Shown here in pieces: positions 15,639-22,372 of a stretch of 24,987 nucleotides of DNA (position 1 is the stretch's first letter; each line of letters starts with the position of its first letter). Source of the DNA: BRH-c54 sp036567945 (lineage in GTDB: Bacteria > Bacteroidota > Bacteroidia > Flavobacteriales_E > Vicingaceae). The notes below the pieces were generated by a model. It worked only from the letters and a program-made list of their open reading frames with translations, did not search any database and was not told where the DNA came from. The stretch covers positions 1 through 24,987 of the forward strand of contig DATCTM010000045.1 of NCBI GenBank assembly GCA_036567945.1. The letters are read 5' to 3'. Made by a program: the position numbers and the translations under genes.

Positions 15639-16163
15639 GTGAAGTTTCAAAAGGAATACACAATAGATTTTTCAGGGTTGAAACAAGGAATTTATCAGTT
15701 TGACTTTAAAGTCAATAAAACGTTCTTTAGTTTATTTGAAAATGAAGATTACAATGATGCTAGTTTTAAAGTAGATTTAGCATTAGAGAAACAATCAACC
15801 ATGATGTTACTAGATTTTTCTATTGAAGGAAAAATTAATGTAGATTGTGATAGATGTTTGGAGCCGGTAGATATTGAAGTAGAGTGTGAGGAGCAATTAA
15901 TTGTAAAATTTGGAGAGGAAATGTATGAAGGCACAGATGAAATAGTTATTTTGCCGGAAAGTGAGCATCAAATTGATGTTTCTCCATACATTTACGAGTT
16001 TATTCAAATAAATATTCCTCAGAGGAGAAAGCACAAAAAAAGTGAGTGTAATCCAGAGGTAATAAAAAAACTTAAAGAAATACAAGTAAAGAATACAAAA
16101 CAAAAAGAAGAAGAAATCGACCCTAGATGGGCTCAATTAATAAATTTAAAAACAGAAAACTAA
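15639..16163 (+). CDS. DUF177 (YceD-like) large-subunit-associated protein
   Basis: The 174-aa protein starts at GTG 15639; no ATG lies near. It shows the DUF177 core: LDFSIEGKINVDCDRCLEPVDIEVE with a CxxC pair, IDVSPYIYEFIQINIPQRRKH, and the terminal DPRWAQLINLK. The YceD family is nearly always encoded directly before rpmF, as here (6-bp gap). In E. coli and plants it is linked to 23S rRNA metabolism and 50S assembly. The CxxC may bind a metal or simply be structural. Confidence 0.9.
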   Translation: MKFQKEYTIDFSGLKQGIYQFDFKVNKTFFSLFENEDYNDASFKVDLALEKQSTMMLLDFSIEGKINVDCDRCLEPVDIEVECEEQLIVKFGEEMYEGTDEIVILPESEHQIDVSPYIYEFIQINIPQRRKHKKSECNPEVIKKLKEIQVKNTKQKEEEIDPRWAQLINLKTEN

Positions 16164-16169
16164 ATAAAA

Positions 16170-16355
16170 ATGGCACATCCTAAAAGAAAAACCTCGAAAA
16201 CGAGAAGAGACAAAAGAAGAACTCACTACAAAGCTGTTGCACCAACTGTTGTAAATTGTTCAAATTGTGGAGCACCTGTTCTTTATCACAGAGTTTGTGG
16301 TGATTGTGGTTATTACAGAGGTAAGTTAGCAGTAGAGAAATCAGTAGCTATCTAA
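16170..16355 (+). CDS. rpmF: 50S ribosomal protein bL32
   Basis: The 61-aa protein starts AHPKRKTSKTRRDKRRTHYKA, which is diagnostic for L32. It keeps all four zinc-ribbon cysteines (C30-x2-C33 and C43-x2-C46), so it is the C+ zinc-binding form; no Zur-type zinc-free paralogue is present here. It is co-transcribed with the DUF177 gene and followed by a strong palindromic terminator. Confidence 0.97.
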   Translation: MAHPKRKTSKTRRDKRRTHYKAVAPTVVNCSNCGAPVLYHRVCGDCGYYRGKLAVEKSVAI

Positions 16356-16366
16356 AAAAGACTAGC

Positions 16367-16404
16367 AAAACTTACTGAATTAATTCAGTAAGTTTTTGTT
16401 TTTT
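16367..16404 (+). terminator. palindromic terminator after rpmF
   Basis: A perfect palindrome covers 16367-16396, with half-site AAAACTTACTGAATT. The right arm merges into T-rich sequence (TTTTTGTTTTTT). Its 3' edge supplies the TTG that serves as the -33 element of the fabH promoter. Confidence 0.88.
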
Positions 16405-16424
16405 ATAAATCTCTTCTAATTTTG
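16396..16424 (+). promoter_or_regulatory. fabH promoter, full Bacteroidota consensus
   Basis: TTG at 16396-16398, an 18-bp spacer, then TAATTTTG at 16417-16424. The predicted start is about 16428, 45 nt before the fabH ATG. The -33 element lies in the T tract of the rpmF terminator and the -7 box lies in an inverted repeat. Confidence 0.75.
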
Positions 16425-16441
16425 AAAATTATTTTCAAAAT
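16419..16441. promoter_or_regulatory. candidate operator: 11-bp dyad over the fabH -7 box
   Basis: Arms ATTTTGAAAAT (16419-16429) and ATTTTCAAAAT (16431-16441) are perfect reverse complements separated by one T. The flanks TCT and AGA extend the symmetry with one bulged A. The site covers the -7 TTTG and the likely transcription start, the classic position for a repressor. It does not resemble the known FapR operator consensus. Confidence 0.5.
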
Positions 16442-16472
16442 AGAATACCCACTTTTAAAGCAAAACTAAATT

Positions 16473-17474
16473 ATGAGTAAAATTACTGCCGCGATTACTG
16501 CTGTTAATGGCTATGTTCCTGATTATGTTTTAACAAACAAGGAGTTAGAAACCATGATAGACACTTCTGATGAATGGATTGTTTCAAGAACAGGAATTCA
16601 AGAGAGAAGGATATTAAAAGGTGAAGGTAAAGGTGCTTCAGTAATGGCAGCAGAAGCAGTAAAAGGATTGTGTGAAAAAAGAGGTATTTCTCCAAAAGAA
16701 ATAGATTTATTAATTTGCTGTACTGTTACAGCTGACCATATTTTTCCGGCAACAGCCAATATTATTACAGATAAAGTTGGAGCAACTAATGCTTTTGGCT
16801 TTGATATTAATGCTGCTTGTTCAGGTTTTCTTTATGGATTAACAACAGGTTCAAAATACGTTGAATCAGGTTCTCATAAAAAAGTAGTGGTAGTAGGAGT
16901 TGATAAAATGTCTGCTTTGGTAGACTACGAAGATAGAGCGACTTGTATTATTTTTGGAGATGGATGTGGAGCAGTACTGTTAGAACCAAATGAAGAAGGC
17001 TTTGGAGTGAAAGATTCTATTCTAAGAAGTGATGGGTCAGGATTTCAACACCTGCATCAAAAAGCAGGAGGATCTGCTTATCCACCTACATTAGAAACGG
17101 TTAAAAATAAAGAACATCATATCCATCAAGAGGGACAGGCGGTATTTAAATTTGCTGTAACTAATATGGCAGATGTTTCTGCTGAAATTATGGAAAAAAA
17201 TAACTTAACCAGCGATGATGTCGCTTGGTTAGTGCCACATCAGGCAAATAAAAGAATAATCGATGCCACAGCTAGAAGAATGGGGTTAAGTGACGAAAAA
17301 GTGATGCTTAACATTCAGCGTTATGGAAATACCACTTCGGGTACAATACCTTTATGTTTGTGGGAATGGGAAAATCAACTTAAAAGAGGAGATAATGTAA
17401 TTTTATCTGCTTTTGGTGGTGGATTTACTTGGGGAGCTATTTGGGTAAAGTGGGCTTACGATACAAATAAATAA
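16473..17474 (+). CDS. fabH: beta-ketoacyl-ACP synthase III
   Basis: The 333-aa thiolase-fold enzyme keeps the full catalytic triad: Cys116 in INAACSGFLYG, His256 in VPHQANKRI and Asn286 in YGNTTSGTIPL. The substrate-loop signature WIVSRTGIQERR is also present. It condenses acyl-CoA (acetyl or branched primers) with malonyl-ACP to start type II fatty-acid synthesis. It is followed at 21 bp by accB and then accC, so acetyl-CoA carboxylation and chain initiation are made together. A promoter with an operator-like dyad stands directly upstream, suggesting lipid-responsive control. Confidence 0.97.
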   Translation: MSKITAAITAVNGYVPDYVLTNKELETMIDTSDEWIVSRTGIQERRILKGEGKGASVMAAEAVKGLCEKRGISPKEIDLLICCTVTADHIFPATANIITDKVGATNAFGFDINAACSGFLYGLTTGSKYVESGSHKKVVVVGVDKMSALVDYEDRATCIIFGDGCGAVLLEPNEEGFGVKDSILRSDGSGFQHLHQKAGGSAYPPTLETVKNKEHHIHQEGQAVFKFAVTNMADVSAEIMEKNNLTSDDVAWLVPHQANKRIIDATARRMGLSDEKVMLNIQRYGNTTSGTIPLCLWEWENQLKRGDNVILSAFGGGFTWGAIWVKWAYDTNK

Positions 17475-17495
17475 AATAACAAAAACAAATAAATT

Positions 17496-18008
17496 ATGAA
17501 GTCATCAGAAATTCAAGAACTAATAAAATTTGTTGCAAAATCGGGAGTAAGTGAAGTTGAAATTGAAAACAAAGATTTTAAAATCACAATAAAAACTCCT
17601 CCTTATAAAAGAGGTAATCAGCCAACTGTTGAGGTAATCAGACAAGAAGTTGTTCAACCGCAACAGCAACAACAGGCTCAGCAAGCTCCTGCAGCTGCTG
17701 CTCCTCAGGCACAACCTCAAGCTGCACCTGCTGCTCCGGCAAAAGAAGCGCCAAGTGAAGATGCTAATTATGTTACTATTAAGTCTCCAATGATTGGAAC
17801 TTTCTATAGAAAACCTTCTCCAGATAAGCCTAACTATGTTAGTGTTGGTGATGAGGTGAAAAACGAAACAGTAGTTTGTGTTATTGAAGCAATGAAATTG
17901 TTTAACGAAATTGAAGCTGAAATTAGCGGAAAAATCGTTAAAATTTTAGTTGATGATGGTTCTCCTGTTGAGTACGACCAACCATTGTTTTTAGTAGATC
18001 CAAGTTAA
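17496..18008 (+). CDS. accB: biotin carboxyl carrier protein of acetyl-CoA carboxylase
   Basis: The 170-aa protein has an N-terminal helical segment (MKSSEIQELIKFVAKSGVSEVEIEN). A flexible Gln/Ala/Pro-rich linker follows at about residues 52-85, then a biotinyl domain with the acceptor Lys134 in VIEAMKLFNEI. It carries carboxybiotin between the biotin carboxylase (AccC, next gene) and the carboxyltransferase, which is not in this window. The composition and length are normal for the family. Confidence 0.97.
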   Translation: MKSSEIQELIKFVAKSGVSEVEIENKDFKITIKTPPYKRGNQPTVEVIRQEVVQPQQQQQAQQAPAAAAPQAQPQAAPAAPAKEAPSEDANYVTIKSPMIGTFYRKPSPDKPNYVSVGDEVKNETVVCVIEAMKLFNEIEAEISGKIVKILVDDGSPVEYDQPLFLVDPS

Positions 18009-18030
18009 ATTAATATTTTGAACAAACTGT

Positions 18031-18048
18031 AATCTATCTTAATAGATT
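18031..18048 (+). promoter_or_regulatory. hairpin in the accB-accC intergenic region
   Basis: AATCTAT (18031-18037) and ATAGATT (18042-18048) form a perfect 7-bp stem with a 4-nt CTTA loop, 43 bp before accC. The following sequence (CGTTTTCAAATTTTC) is only moderately T-rich. It could be a processing site, a weak attenuator that lowers accC relative to accB, or chance. Confidence 0.4.
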
Positions 18049-18090
18049 CGTTTTCAAATTTTCAAATTGTTTAATTTCCAAATTTAAATT

Positions 18091-19431
18091 ATGTTTAAAA
18101 AAATATTAATTGCAAATAGAGGTGAAATAGCTTTACGTGTTATCAGAACTTGTAAAGAAATGGGAATTAGCACGGTTGCTGTTTATTCTACTGCAGATAA
18201 AGATAGTTTGCATGTTAGATTTGCAGATGAAGCTGTTTGTATAGGTCCAGCTCAAAGCTCATTATCTTACCTTAATATACCTAATATAATTGCAGCGGCT
18301 GAAATTACAAATGCTGATGCTATTCATCCCGGATATGGATTTTTATCTGAAAATGCCAAATTTTCAAAAATTTGTCAGGAAAATGGAATAAAATTTATCG
18401 GAGCATCACCAGAAATGATTGATGCTATGGGAGATAAAGCTTCTGCAAAAACTACTATGATTAAAGCAGGAGTTCCTGTTGTACCAGGTTCTGAAGGATT
18501 ATTAAAAGATTTAGCAGATGCAAAAGCAACGGCTAAAAAAATAAAATATCCTGTAATGATGAAAGCTACTGCCGGTGGAGGTGGTAAAGGTATGCGTGTA
18601 ATTTGGAATGAAGAGGAAATGGAAGCTGCTTGGGATTCTGCCAGAAAAGAAGCTGCGGCTGCTTTTGGAAATGACGGAATGTACATGGAGAAATTTATTG
18701 AAGAGCCTCGTCATATCGAAATTCAAATTGCAGGAGACGGCAAAAATGCGTGTCACCTTTCAGAAAGAGATTGTTCTATTCAAAGAAGACATCAAAAATT
18801 AGTAGAAGAAACTCCTTCGCCATTTATGACGGATAAGTTGAGAGAGAAGATGGGAGAAGCTGCTATAAAAGCTGCTTTAGCAGTTAAATACGAAGGTGTT
18901 GGTACTGTTGAGTTTTTAGTAGATAAAAACAGAGATTTTTATTTCATGGAAATGAATACGCGTATTCAAGTGGAACATACCATTACTGAAGAAGTAATTA
19001 ATTTTGATTTAATTAAAGAACAGATAAAATTAGCTGCCGGAGATAAAATTTCTGGTAAAAACTACTATCCACAACTTCATGCGATTCAATGTAGAATTAA
19101 TGCAGAAGATCCTTTTAATGACTTTAGACCAAGTCCGGGAGTGATTAAGACGTATCATTCTCCTGGTGGACATGGAATTAGAATAGATACACATGCTTAT
19201 GCCAGTTATGTAATTCCTCCTTATTATGACTCTATGATTTCTAAGTTAATAACGGTGGCTCAAACTAGAGAAGAAGCTATTTTGAAAATGCAACGAGCGC
19301 TAGATGAGTATATTATAGAAGGAATTAAAACTACTATTCCTTTTCATCAGCAATTAATGCAAGATGAGAAGTTTAGAAAAGGAGATTTCACTACAAAGTT
19401 TATGGAGACGTTTAAATTAAAAGATATTTGA
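18091..19431 (+). CDS. accC: biotin carboxylase subunit of acetyl-CoA carboxylase
   Basis: The 446-aa ATP-grasp enzyme has the biotin carboxylase N-domain (FKKILIANRGEIALRVIRT, AIHPGYGFLSENAKF), the glycine-rich ATP loop MKATAGGGGKGMR (GGGGKG at 162-167), HIEIQIAGDG, and the catalytic EMNTRIQVEHTITEE segment. It carboxylates biotin on AccB using bicarbonate and ATP. It ends at the normal AccC length with no fused carrier domain, so it is a separate subunit rather than a pyruvate or propionyl-CoA carboxylase chain. Confidence 0.97.
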   Translation: MFKKILIANRGEIALRVIRTCKEMGISTVAVYSTADKDSLHVRFADEAVCIGPAQSSLSYLNIPNIIAAAEITNADAIHPGYGFLSENAKFSKICQENGIKFIGASPEMIDAMGDKASAKTTMIKAGVPVVPGSEGLLKDLADAKATAKKIKYPVMMKATAGGGGKGMRVIWNEEEMEAAWDSARKEAAAAFGNDGMYMEKFIEEPRHIEIQIAGDGKNACHLSERDCSIQRRHQKLVEETPSPFMTDKLREKMGEAAIKAALAVKYEGVGTVEFLVDKNRDFYFMEMNTRIQVEHTITEEVINFDLIKEQIKLAAGDKISGKNYYPQLHAIQCRINAEDPFNDFRPSPGVIKTYHSPGGHGIRIDTHAYASYVIPPYYDSMISKLITVAQTREEAILKMQRALDEYIIEGIKTTIPFHQQLMQDEKFRKGDFTTKFMETFKLKDI

Positions 19432-19475
19432 TAAAAACTTTTTTGATAAGTTCTTCAAAATAATAAGAATAATAT

Positions 19476-19483
19476 TATATTTG
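19476..19483 (+). promoter_or_regulatory. -7 box of the universal stress protein gene
   Basis: TATATTTG matches TAnnTTTG, with TTC rather than TTG at 19454-19456 as a poor -33. The implied start is about 19487, 28 bp before the ATG. Confidence 0.5.
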
Positions 19484-19514
19484 TTCGGAATAATTTCAAA
19501 AAAACTACAATTCT

Positions 19515-20354
19515 ATGGATAAAGAAATTTATAAAGTACTTGTTCCTCATGATTTTACATCTGTTGCAGATTGTGCAATCAGTCATGCTGCTCAGGTAGC
19601 TAAATCTTATGGAGGTGATGTTTACCTTTTGCATGTTGTGTCAAAACAAAAAGAAGTTGAACCTACTCGTGAAAAATTAAAAGAAATTGCTTTAAAAGCT
19701 GAAAACAAGTATGGTGTTAACATGCACGTAGTTGTAAGAATAGGAAGTATATTTGAAGATATTGGAGATGTTGCATCCGAAATTTCTGCCGGATATATTG
19801 TAATGGGAACACATGGAGCAAGAGGAATGCAAAAAATATTGGGTAGTCATGCCATAAAAGTAATTTCGCATTCGAAAGTACCTTTTATTGTAGTTCAAGA
19901 AAAAGAACCATCAGCAACAGATACATATGATGATATTGTTGTACCTATTGATCATGCAGATATAACCAAACAAAAATTAAAAATTGCAGCAAGTATTGCT
20001 AAGCATTTCAAAAGCAGAATTCACATTTTTGCTGATTCTGAATCTGATGAATTTTTAAAGAAAAAACTAAATCAAGAATTAAGCTTTGCTAAAAAATATT
20101 TCGATGAGAAAAATTTACCTTACGAAATAGACAGAGCGGTAGAAGGAAGCGGAAACTTTAAAAAACAATTGGTAAGATATGCCGCTAAAATGGATGCAGA
20201 TTTAATTGTTATTGTAAATACACAAGAAGGAGCTTTATTGCCTGATTTCTTTGGTAGCGATGAACAAGAAGTAATTGCTAACGATGCTGAGATTCCGGTA
20301 TTAATCACCAATCCAACACATGAATTTGTTGCGAGTAGTGTTTTTGGAACATAA
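19515..20354 (+). CDS. universal stress protein, two tandem UspA domains
   Basis: The 279-aa cytoplasmic protein has two USP domains. The first (about 1-130) ends in the ATP-binding loop GTHGARGMQKILGS (98-111) in the G-x2-G-x9-G-S layout, so it may bind ATP. The second (about 138-270) has the same fold pattern (IVVPIDHADITKQKLKIAASIAKHF ... IVIVNTQEGALLPDFFGSDEQEVIA), but its nucleotide loop is degenerate. Tandem Usp proteins are common in Bacteroidota and linked to stress or starvation survival. It is probably monocistronic, with its own promoter and a strong terminator. Confidence 0.92.
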   Translation: MDKEIYKVLVPHDFTSVADCAISHAAQVAKSYGGDVYLLHVVSKQKEVEPTREKLKEIALKAENKYGVNMHVVVRIGSIFEDIGDVASEISAGYIVMGTHGARGMQKILGSHAIKVISHSKVPFIVVQEKEPSATDTYDDIVVPIDHADITKQKLKIAASIAKHFKSRIHIFADSESDEFLKKKLNQELSFAKKYFDEKNLPYEIDRAVEGSGNFKKQLVRYAAKMDADLIVIVNTQEGALLPDFFGSDEQEVIANDAEIPVLITNPTHEFVASSVFGT

Positions 20355-20374
20355 AAAAGGTATAATATTGATAT

Positions 20375-20406
20375 AAAAAAAGTCCCAATTTAATTGGGAC
20401 TTTTTT
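20375..20406. terminator. bidirectional terminator between usp and dnaX
   Basis: GTCCCAATT (20382-20390) is the reverse complement of AATTGGGAC (20392-20400), flanked by seven A on the left and six T on the right. It therefore works as a rho-independent terminator for both convergent genes. The dnaX long-frame stop is at 20408-20410. Confidence 0.93.
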
Positions 20407-20407
20407 G

Positions 20408-21061
20408 TTAATACCCAACCTCTAAATCTAATCTATCTTTTAATAGTTTTAAGACAGGATTTTTTTCTGACATTTTTTCAAACTTTTCCTCTGGAGTAAA
20501 CGCTTTTTTATTGGCTTTGTCTTTATTAATGCTCAATTCAAAATCGATACTATAATTATTAAGCGTAGCTCTAAAAAAGTCTAAGATATCAGGTTTCTGA
20601 GCAGTAAACTCATCAACTATGGCTTTATTTTCTACAATAACTTTTATTAGTGTACCTTTAATTTCAGGAGTGTTTTCAAAAGCTGAAGCAAACATAATTT
20701 GACCATCAGCTAAAAGTTTGTCCTTATAAATTTTCCATTGAGTAAAGAATGCTTCTTTTGTAAAAGGTGCGGTAGGTTTTTCTGAGGTATCTTCTTTTTT
20801 ACCGGAGTTTTCTTTGTCGGCAAGTTGTTCTTTTATAGAAATTGTTCCAGATAATTGAAAACTACCTAATTGCTGATTGTAAGTTGCTTTTTTTTCTTCA
20901 ACCGCTGTTGTTTCAGGTTTATTAAGAGAAATTATAGGTTCATTAACAACTGTTGGTGTTGGTTGGGGGTGTTCTTTTTTAGGTTGAACAACAACACCCT
21001 CATGCTTCTCAACAGTTTTTGCTAACTCTTTGTTGTTAGAAAAAGGGAGGTTAATTATGGG
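20408..21061 (-). CDS. dnaX: tau-specific C-terminal region of DnaX (+1 frame)
   Basis: On the minus strand, the frame one base ahead of the dnaX core is open from the poly(A) run down to TAA at 20408-20410, about 217 codons. The first part (PIINLPFSNNKELAKTVEKHEG... then QPTPTVVNEP, EKKATYNQQLGSFQLSGTISI) is a Pro/Thr/Glu/Lys-rich linker. The last ~110 residues (FTQWKIYKDKLLADGQIMFASAFENTPE ... LLKDRLDLEVGY) form a compact domain like the C terminus of Bacteroidota DnaX, placed where tau contacts the polymerase alpha subunit. It has no good start codon near its beginning, so it is probably made only as a fusion to the core, giving a 588-aa protein. Confidence 0.85.
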   Translation of the reverse strand, partial: PIINLPFSNNKELAKTVEKHEGVVVQPKKEHPQPTPTVVNEPIISLNKPETTAVEEKKATYNQQLGSFQLSGTISIKEQLADKENSGKKEDTSEKPTAPFTKEAFFTQWKIYKDKLLADGQIMFASAFENTPEIKGTLIKVIVENKAIVDEFTAQKPDILDFFRATLNNYSIDFELSINKDKANKKAFTPEEKFEKMSEKNPVLKLLKDRLDLEVGY

Positions 21062-22175
21062 CTTTTTTTTTTTCGTCTTGCGAGTAGTTTCTACTGCATA
21101 GTTGCATTAACATTACTTCTACCAAAAGCCGTTTGTTTTTACTGCTTTTATAAGTAGTGTCTGTTTGGGAAGTAATGGATAAAAATGAAATTAAATCATT
21201 AAGATTTATTTTTTTAGATTGCTCTAAGTACTTTTCTTTAATAGAAGGGCCTACTTCTAATAAATTAACTGTTGCATTATCTTGGCAAACCAATAAGTTT
21301 CTTAAATGTTCAGATAATCCGTTAGTGAAGTTATGTCCATCAAAACCATTATTTAATATTTCATTAAAAATTAACAGTGCATTAGAAATGTCGTTAGTAA
21401 TAATAGCATCGGTAATTTTAAAGTAGTAATCGTAATCTAAAATATTAAGGTTATCAATTACATCCTGATACGTTATTTTATTTCCCGAAAAACTAACGAT
21501 TTGGTCGAACATAGAAAGAGCATCTCTTAAGGCTCCATCTGCTTTTTGAGCGATAATATGTAAGCCTTCTTTTTCAGCTTCAATAGTTTCTTTTTCAGCA
21601 ATGTGTGCCAAATGGTTGGCAATATCTTCAATTTGAATTCTATTGAAATCAAAAACCTGACAACGAGATAAAATTGTTGGGATAATTTTGTGTTTTTCGG
21701 TAGTAGCTAATATGAAAATAGCATGTTTTGGAGGTTCTTCTAATGTTTTTAAGAAAGCATTAAAAGCGGCTTGAGACAACATGTGTACCTCGTCAATAAT
21801 ATATACCTTATGTGTGCCAAGTTGAGGAGCAAACCTCACTTGATCTATTAAAGCTCTAATATCATCAACTGAGTTGTTAGATGCAGCATCGAGTTCATAC
21901 ACATTTAAAGAATGTCCTTCATTAAAAGATTTGCATGATTCACATTCATCGCACGCCTCAATATTTTGAGTAATATTAAAACAGTTAATGGTTTTGGCTA
22001 AAATTCTTGCACAAGTAGTTTTTCCTACTCCTCGTGGTCCGCAAAAAAGAAATGCTTGTGCTAAATGTGCTGTTTTAATGGCGTTTTTTAAAGTAGAAGT
22101 AATGGAGTGTTGCCCAACTACAGTATCAAAAGTTACCGGTCTGTATTTTCTAGCTGAAACAATGTAATTTTCCAT
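21051..22175 (-). CDS. dnaX: DNA polymerase III gamma/tau subunit, clamp-loader core
   Basis: I chose ATG 22175 (MENYIVSARKYRPVTFDTVVGQ) because it is the conserved DnaX start; 17 further in-frame codons upstream look spurious. The 374-aa frame has Walker A GPRGVGKT (46-53), four zinc cysteines (C65, C75, C78, C81), Walker B IIDEVHML (about 126-133) and sensor/SRC motif LSRC (169-172). The domain III end is near VMLMQLCSRN. It is the ATPase of the sliding-clamp loader. It stops at TAA 21051 just after an 11-A run (21063-21073), while the tau tail is in the +1 frame. The core is complete, so this frame alone gives a plausible gamma subunit. Confidence 0.93.
   Translation of the reverse strand: MENYIVSARKYRPVTFDTVVGQHSITSTLKNAIKTAHLAQAFLFCGPRGVGKTTCARILAKTINCFNITQNIEACDECESCKSFNEGHSLNVYELDAASNNSVDDIRALIDQVRFAPQLGTHKVYIIDEVHMLSQAAFNAFLKTLEEPPKHAIFILATTEKHKIIPTILSRCQVFDFNRIQIEDIANHLAHIAEKETIEAEKEGLHIIAQKADGALRDALSMFDQIVSFSGNKITYQDVIDNLNILDYDYYFKITDAIITNDISNALLIFNEILNNGFDGHNFTNGLSEHLRNLLVCQDNATVNLLEVGPSIKEKYLEQSKKINLNDLISFLSITSQTDTTYKSSKNKRLLVEVMLMQLCSRNYSQDEKKKAHN
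21063..21073 (-). other. 11-A slippery run in dnaX
   Basis: The minus strand reads GACG, eleven A, then GCCCATAATTAA. In frame 0 this is D-E-K-K-K-A-H-N-stop. The run separates the clamp-loader core from the tau tail, the same functional position as the slippage sites known in Thermus and E. coli dnaX. I see no strong downstream hairpin, which would favour polymerase slippage over ribosomal frameshifting. Confidence 0.7.
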
Positions 22176-22309
22176 AAATGATATGCTACTTTTAAGAGGT
22201 AACAAATATACTTTTAATTGAAGCAATAACGAAAATGAATTAAGAAATATTTATCAACTCCAAATAAAAAATAGCACTTTTGTAACTGTGCAGACTATAT
22301 AAATTTAAG

Positions 22310-22317
22310 TACCTTCG
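22310..22317 (+). promoter_or_regulatory. -7 box of the porW/sprE-like gene
   Basis: TACCTTCG is a one-base variant of TAnnTTTG, in the common context TACCTTCGCA. No perfect -33 is seen. The implied start is about 22321, giving a leader of about 50 nt before the TTG start codon. Confidence 0.4.
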
Positions 22318-22372
22318 CATGTTTTTATACTAAACACTGTATTTTGTAGTTATACATCACAAAATTTATTTT

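Noticed and set aside
17645..17750. CAA/GCT/CCT-rich repeat stretch as a microsatellite or recombination repeat
   Set aside because: It encodes the flexible Gln/Ala/Pro linker of AccB, a normal feature of biotin carrier proteins.
18375..18802. Overlapping open frames of 103, 81 and 64 aa within accC
   Set aside because: They lie entirely inside a confidently identified biotin carboxylase, in other frames, with no recognisable domains or promoters.
22176..22226. Upstream in-frame start for dnaX at 22226
   Set aside because: The 17 extra residues (MLQLKVYLL...) are not DnaX-like. The conserved N terminus MENYIVSARKYRP begins at 22175.
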